Source of the DNA: Lachnospiraceae bacterium | GTDB lineage: Bacteria; Bacillota; Clostridia; Lachnospirales; Lachnospiraceae | Reading direction: 5' to 3' | Length of the DNA: 64,000 nucleotides | NCBI GenBank assembly: GCA_022845895.1 | Contig: AP025573.1 | Coordinates: 3,134,501-3,198,500, forward strand | Shown: piece by piece, positions 62,001-64,000 of the stretch | Position numbering within the stretch: position 1 is the stretch's first letter | How the letters are laid out: each line of letters starts with the position of its first letter | Made by a program: the position numbers and the translations under genes | Notes under the pieces: generated by a model | Databases searched by the model: none | What the model was told of the DNA's origin: nothing | The model's input: the letters and a program-made list of their open reading frames with translations, nothing else

Positions 62001-62932
62001 AAATAAGGGTCCGAGGCATTGGCATCCACACCGTCAATGAGGATGTGACCGTTCGGTGGTATTTTCTTGTTTGGGTCTGAACGGTAACTGGCGTCGATTC
62101 CGGTCAGGTAGACGCCCGGGCTCGCAAAGTGGTCCACGTACAGATTTACGTTGTCTGCGCGCACAAGCGGAGGACTGCCGACTAGTGAGTACGTTGTGAC
62201 ATCTACCGTGATGTCTATTTTAGGGTAGTCAGGAAGGATCTCATTATTGTCACTGTTTGTGACATCTCGCACAGTCACAGTGGCACCAGGTTGAGAGACT
62301 ACGAATTTATCGCTTAGGATACCTTTGATCACAGCTAATTGATGGAGCGTGTAACTTGAATTGTACACACCGAAGGCGGCAATATCTGGGCAACCTTGTT
62401 GGAAGGCTTTGTTTCGAATAGCCATTCCGAGTTCACCTGCACTATTTAGAGTCCCTGGGAGTCCTGCCTCGGCTAGAGTTATGGGAACAAGCGGACCATT
62501 CTCCCATTGCCACCAGATGAGGGGATCCAAACCATTACGAGAGTTATATTGGGCGAGACCCATTAGTTTTCGCCCCATAGCCCAATCCCAGTTGCTTGTA
62601 CTATGGTCGAATCTAGGGACTTGCCCGTACTTACCGGCAGGGAGAGTGACGTCGATGCCGTTGGAAGTAGTTTTTTTTAAGTCACGTCTGATATCCACGG
62701 GGTGGGGGTTGAGCACACCGCTAGAGATTGGTGTTTGGCTAGAAAAGCGGTTAGCATATAGTTTTGGACCGTACTTGACGAGAGAGTACGAACCAGTTGT
62801 TTCTACATTCTTATAAGTGAGAGTCTCGACATGAGCCTGACTGATTGTCTCGGCATCGGCATTGAGCACACTATTAGAGATTAGGATAAAATGTAATAAT
62901 AATCCAACTAATATCTTTACCCATGATTTCAT
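59006..62932 (-). CDS. Two-anchor adhesin/minor-pilin polyprotein
   Basis: A 1308-residue surface protein. Signal peptide (1-30); a novel N-terminal region of about 450 residues; bacterial Ig-like and Cna-B-like segments; then an internal LPLTG with a helix and RSRRRGRK tail near residue 905-940. At once a second hydrophobic segment follows (ACLLALALAWALPSGGGMAQA), shaped like a signal peptide, then two FctA/Cna-B-like domains, a PGGGA repeat and a final LKTGD anchor with helix and Arg tail. It thus reads as two wall-anchored proteins in one frame. The start at 62932 follows AGGAGG. DNA is about 50 percent GC at the 5' end but roughly 75-80 percent later. Confidence 0.8.
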   Translation of the reverse strand: MKSWVKILVGLLLHFILISNSVLNADAETISQAHVETLTYKNVETTGSYSLVKYGPKLYANRFSSQTPISSGVLNPHPVDIRRDLKKTTSNGIDVTLPAGKYGQVPRFDHSTSNWDWAMGRKLMGLAQYNSRNGLDPLIWWQWENGPLVPITLAEAGLPGTLNSAGELGMAIRNKAFQQGCPDIAAFGVYNSSYTLHQLAVIKGILSDKFVVSQPGATVTVRDVTNSDNNEILPDYPKIDITVDVTTYSLVGSPPLVRADNVNLYVDHFASPGVYLTGIDASYRSDPNKKIPPNGHILIDGVDANASDPYFDSGVGGQILHIGRKSQTVTAVDNSGSADPAWDTASTSRVITSTTGHAPGISATLPKNLPNPQGEQLTEDVPYNPIGPNPGGGNFGWTKYYVKVHGDSTHITGEYDYVQRFRDAVGGGGRPGSVTDATTYVNTHQGRPGAVSDQLLTDEAPFPTHGWAVDLVCTAAGDPATPLSAVSTMEIRIDTTRPTAALAKDGGGSLVTGSNGRYQDASTDALSGIHAVAILFAPVGSQPPSPTSGGWQDINGYTVPTDASHYDLYVRATDQAGNQDIRLAQGNVKVHDTVEASLDTDQGATVHVPGCPNALRAVTAAGCDAACHAGARRSLEEGTLLKYAYTLRSTGGDARGTFTSYLPKGVEVPSGSGLTVTSPTGQGSSVTGTFTPGTGAHVGQTRVDGAYTLKAADSPTLTFELACRAPLFDHAPGADQAFAHAGGTVSFTMDDGYAATTALNSAVHEAAPLPNRELSLSKTVAGKYGNRDKAFGFRLEAEHAWGAPLEGSYPYTGPDGSSGQVAIEGGVLAGVDGTAGDQVLLKHGQALRLQLPQGCRFRITEQALPGYVTTETVDGVPYPHSAPGVVEGALGPAGAAVAYRNDRPSLPLTGIAGPGAGSDTLLALLAGAVLLSGAYASGRSRRRGRKGSGPGGAACLLALALAWALPSGGGMAQASGMPGTPGVVEVEQSFQVEDGTPATRQFAYRMVPATPGAPLPGGAAGAYAFQLTGDEALALPAIPFPAPGTYVYEVCRAPGGELDGYAYDGAAWTVEATVRAGPGGLEPDYVMKDPAGYKCPKIAFVHRYRPLASDPSLLADPPVRKQVEGSPGQDGRFQFRLTAEREAYPMPEGSREGSKVLTITGEGEAEFGTWSYAKTGTYRYAVEEVEGGEAGYTYDGTAYTITDVVTDQSGRLSVRRTVEDGRGNAVQALAFTNRYQEPGGGAPGGGAPGGGAMGGDTPGGGAWSLLKTGDAAPLLPWLAAAAGSGMAALLLWRRRRRRKQAGRREAGE

Positions 62933-63603
62933 ACATGTTTCCTCCTCACAAATTTCGATATGTTTTTCTGTGTACTTTTCAGGTGTCACATTCTTCACCG
63001 CTTTCTAGTCTTATGCGGACACAGACGTACCGCTTAAGTGCCACTGCTTTTACGGCTTACTTTGTCTGCACTCTCTTTACTTCTTTAATCCAAACTATAT
63101 ATTTTCATCTGACACCCGCTGACGGGTAAAGGTCGGATTTGCAGCTGTCTCCGGCTTCTCAGCTAGATCTTCATGACAATATGACCTTGGTCTGTCAAGA
63201 TGCATTGGCCGCATTTTGAACTGCTTGCTCTGCTGTTCTTTCTTCCAGCAGTCTGCCCTGACTTGTTCCTGTCCGCACACCAGATTAGGTCTTTCCCTGT
63301 TTAGGAACTGCACAAACCATTTCTCATACAGGAGCGAAGCCCTTGCATCCATGATGTCATTTTCATTTCTTGATTCCCTTACTTTCCTGCTATTCCATTG
63401 TGCTTTCATTGCAAATGTACGGAGTCTTCCTATTGATCTCAGAAAATTTTAGGCTGGTACAAAAATCAGACATTTATTTTCAGGTGTGATAAAGTAATAA
63501 AAACACCAATAATTGCCATTTTATCCCAATATTAGACAAAAAAAGAACTGGAAAAAAAAGTCTACTTTTTTTTCCAATCTCAGACTTTTATCCAGCTTAT
63601 TAG
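62933..63603. other. Upstream region of the pilus operon, no convincing gene
   Basis: Normal GC content, unlike the pilus genes. Overlapping ORFs of up to about 104 codons on both strands show no recognisable family. The pilus promoter should be here but no consensus stood out. A perfect A/T-rich hairpin is at 63549-63575. Confidence 0.4.
63549..63575. terminator. Perfect poly-A/poly-T hairpin
   Basis: TGGAAAAAAAAGT faces ACTTTTTTTTCCA with no mismatch, forming a short-loop hairpin with runs of eight A and eight T. It is terminator-like on either strand and probably insulates the pilus region from the IS remnants. Confidence 0.55.
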
Positions 63604-63830
63604 TACCATAAAAGTGTAGTTATTAGAGTAATCAATAAGCATTCGATTAAGCAGGTAGGGATTGATGTGTCAAAAGAAAAAGTACGGTCTGTCTGCTTAA
63701 ACCGTACGGTGAAATCGTGTGCAGACCTTTTGAAATGTAGCATGTAGAGAAGGATTTGGAAGACTTTCACAATCTGTTGCAAAAATCGGATGGAGAGATA
63801 CGAATTGTGATGGAGGCTACCAGCGAAGTA
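63604..63830 (+). pseudogene. IS110-family transposase, N-terminal remnant
   Basis: The frame gives VGIDVSKEKVRSVCL, which is the IS110 N-terminal DEDD motif, then is broken by TAG near 63740. After a frameshift EKDLEDFHNLLQKSDG and EIRIVMEAT follow, also typical of IS110. The homology stops at MEAT, where the other IS remnant begins. Confidence 0.65.
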
Positions 63831-63850
63831 ATGACCTTCTTTGATGCGTC

Positions 63851-64000
63851 TTCCATAAGTATGCCTCTTTTTAAAGGCAAAATCATCAATACGTACTTTC
63901 GTTACCTTATCTTTATCCGACTGAGGTATATCTTTTTTTAAGAGATTGCAGATGGTGCTTTTCCAAACATCTGCAATTCCATCTTTTAATATATCTGATG
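63851..64000 (-). pseudogene. ISL3-like transposase fragment (runs off the window)
   Basis: On the minus strand the frame entering from the window edge reads DILKDGIADVWKSTICNLL, then KVTKVRIDDFAFKKRHTYG. The IDDFAFKKRxTYG block is the first catalytic Asp region of ISL3-type transposases. After TYG the sequence departs from the family and abuts the IS110 remnant, so it is truncated there. Confidence 0.6.

Noticed and set aside
63095..63409. A 104-codon minus-strand ORF upstream of the pilus operon
   Set aside because: No recognised domain, no good ribosome site, and located among IS remnants; not supported as a gene.

Overview
The window looks like chromosome from a low-to-mid GC, strictly anaerobic Firmicute of the Lachnospiraceae type (a gut Clostridium/Dorea-like bacterium). 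Supporting this are a DUF5721 protein, a stand-alone Spo0A C-terminal-domain protein, a CD1871A-type CXXC micro-protein, a T-box-controlled archaeal-type AspRS with GatCAB, and dense AGGAGG ribosome binding sites. No rRNA, tRNA or CRISPR array was found. Most genes lie on the minus strand.

Layout. 1-8.7 kb: a membrane-anchored SGNH hydrolase, a DUF5721 protein, htpG with a perfect CIRCE operator, a large FtsX-type ABC exporter and a GNAT acetyltransferase. 8.75-9.28 kb: three consecutive giant imperfect palindromes with no coding capacity; the outer two are inverted relatives whose stems differ in sequence but stay paired. 9.3-11.5 kb: a redox operon (TlpA-like lipoprotein, CXXC micro-protein, NapH-like ferredoxin, DUF6132-like protein, Rrf2 regulator). 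The DUF6132-like gene has an in-frame TGA where relatives carry Cys, followed at once by a SECIS-like hairpin, so it is a candidate selenoprotein. 11.7-12.6 kb: an AraC/GyrI regulator.

12.7-34.5 kb holds the most interesting system: an 18-gene, about 20-kb minus-strand operon flanked by two paralogous FCD-type GntR regulators. It combines inositol-type chemistry (IolG-like, IolM-like, IolN-like and IolO-like enzymes), a ribose/xylose-type ABC importer, a transaldolase-fold enzyme, a beta-hydroxyacid dehydrogenase and a complete acyl-CoA module (CaiB-type CoA-transferase, crotonase, acyl-CoA dehydrogenase, EtfBA). An old-yellow-enzyme/dienoyl-CoA-reductase homologue and a VOC protein are also in it. 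I infer a kinase-independent cyclitol pathway feeding a C3 acid into a CoA-dependent reductive branch, plausibly ending in propionate. The exact substrate and intermediates are not proven by sequence.

34.5-42.5 kb: a T-box-controlled operon for AspRS, a zinc-ribbon membrane protein, GatCAB and a DUF975 fusion protein, which is the indirect Asn-tRNA route. 42.5-55 kb: a ClC channel, a Gld-type ABC system, a Spo0A_C protein, a PurF paralogue lacking the N-terminal Cys nucleophile, a DUF362 ferredoxin and a three-gene glycolipid cluster. 55.1-64 kb: a very GC-rich sortase/pilus island (class B sortase, EVPTG pilin, signal peptidase with Lys-to-Arg at the catalytic position, and a 1308-residue two-anchor polyprotein). 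It is bordered by remnants of IS4-, IS110- and ISL3-like transposases, which suggests acquisition by transfer.
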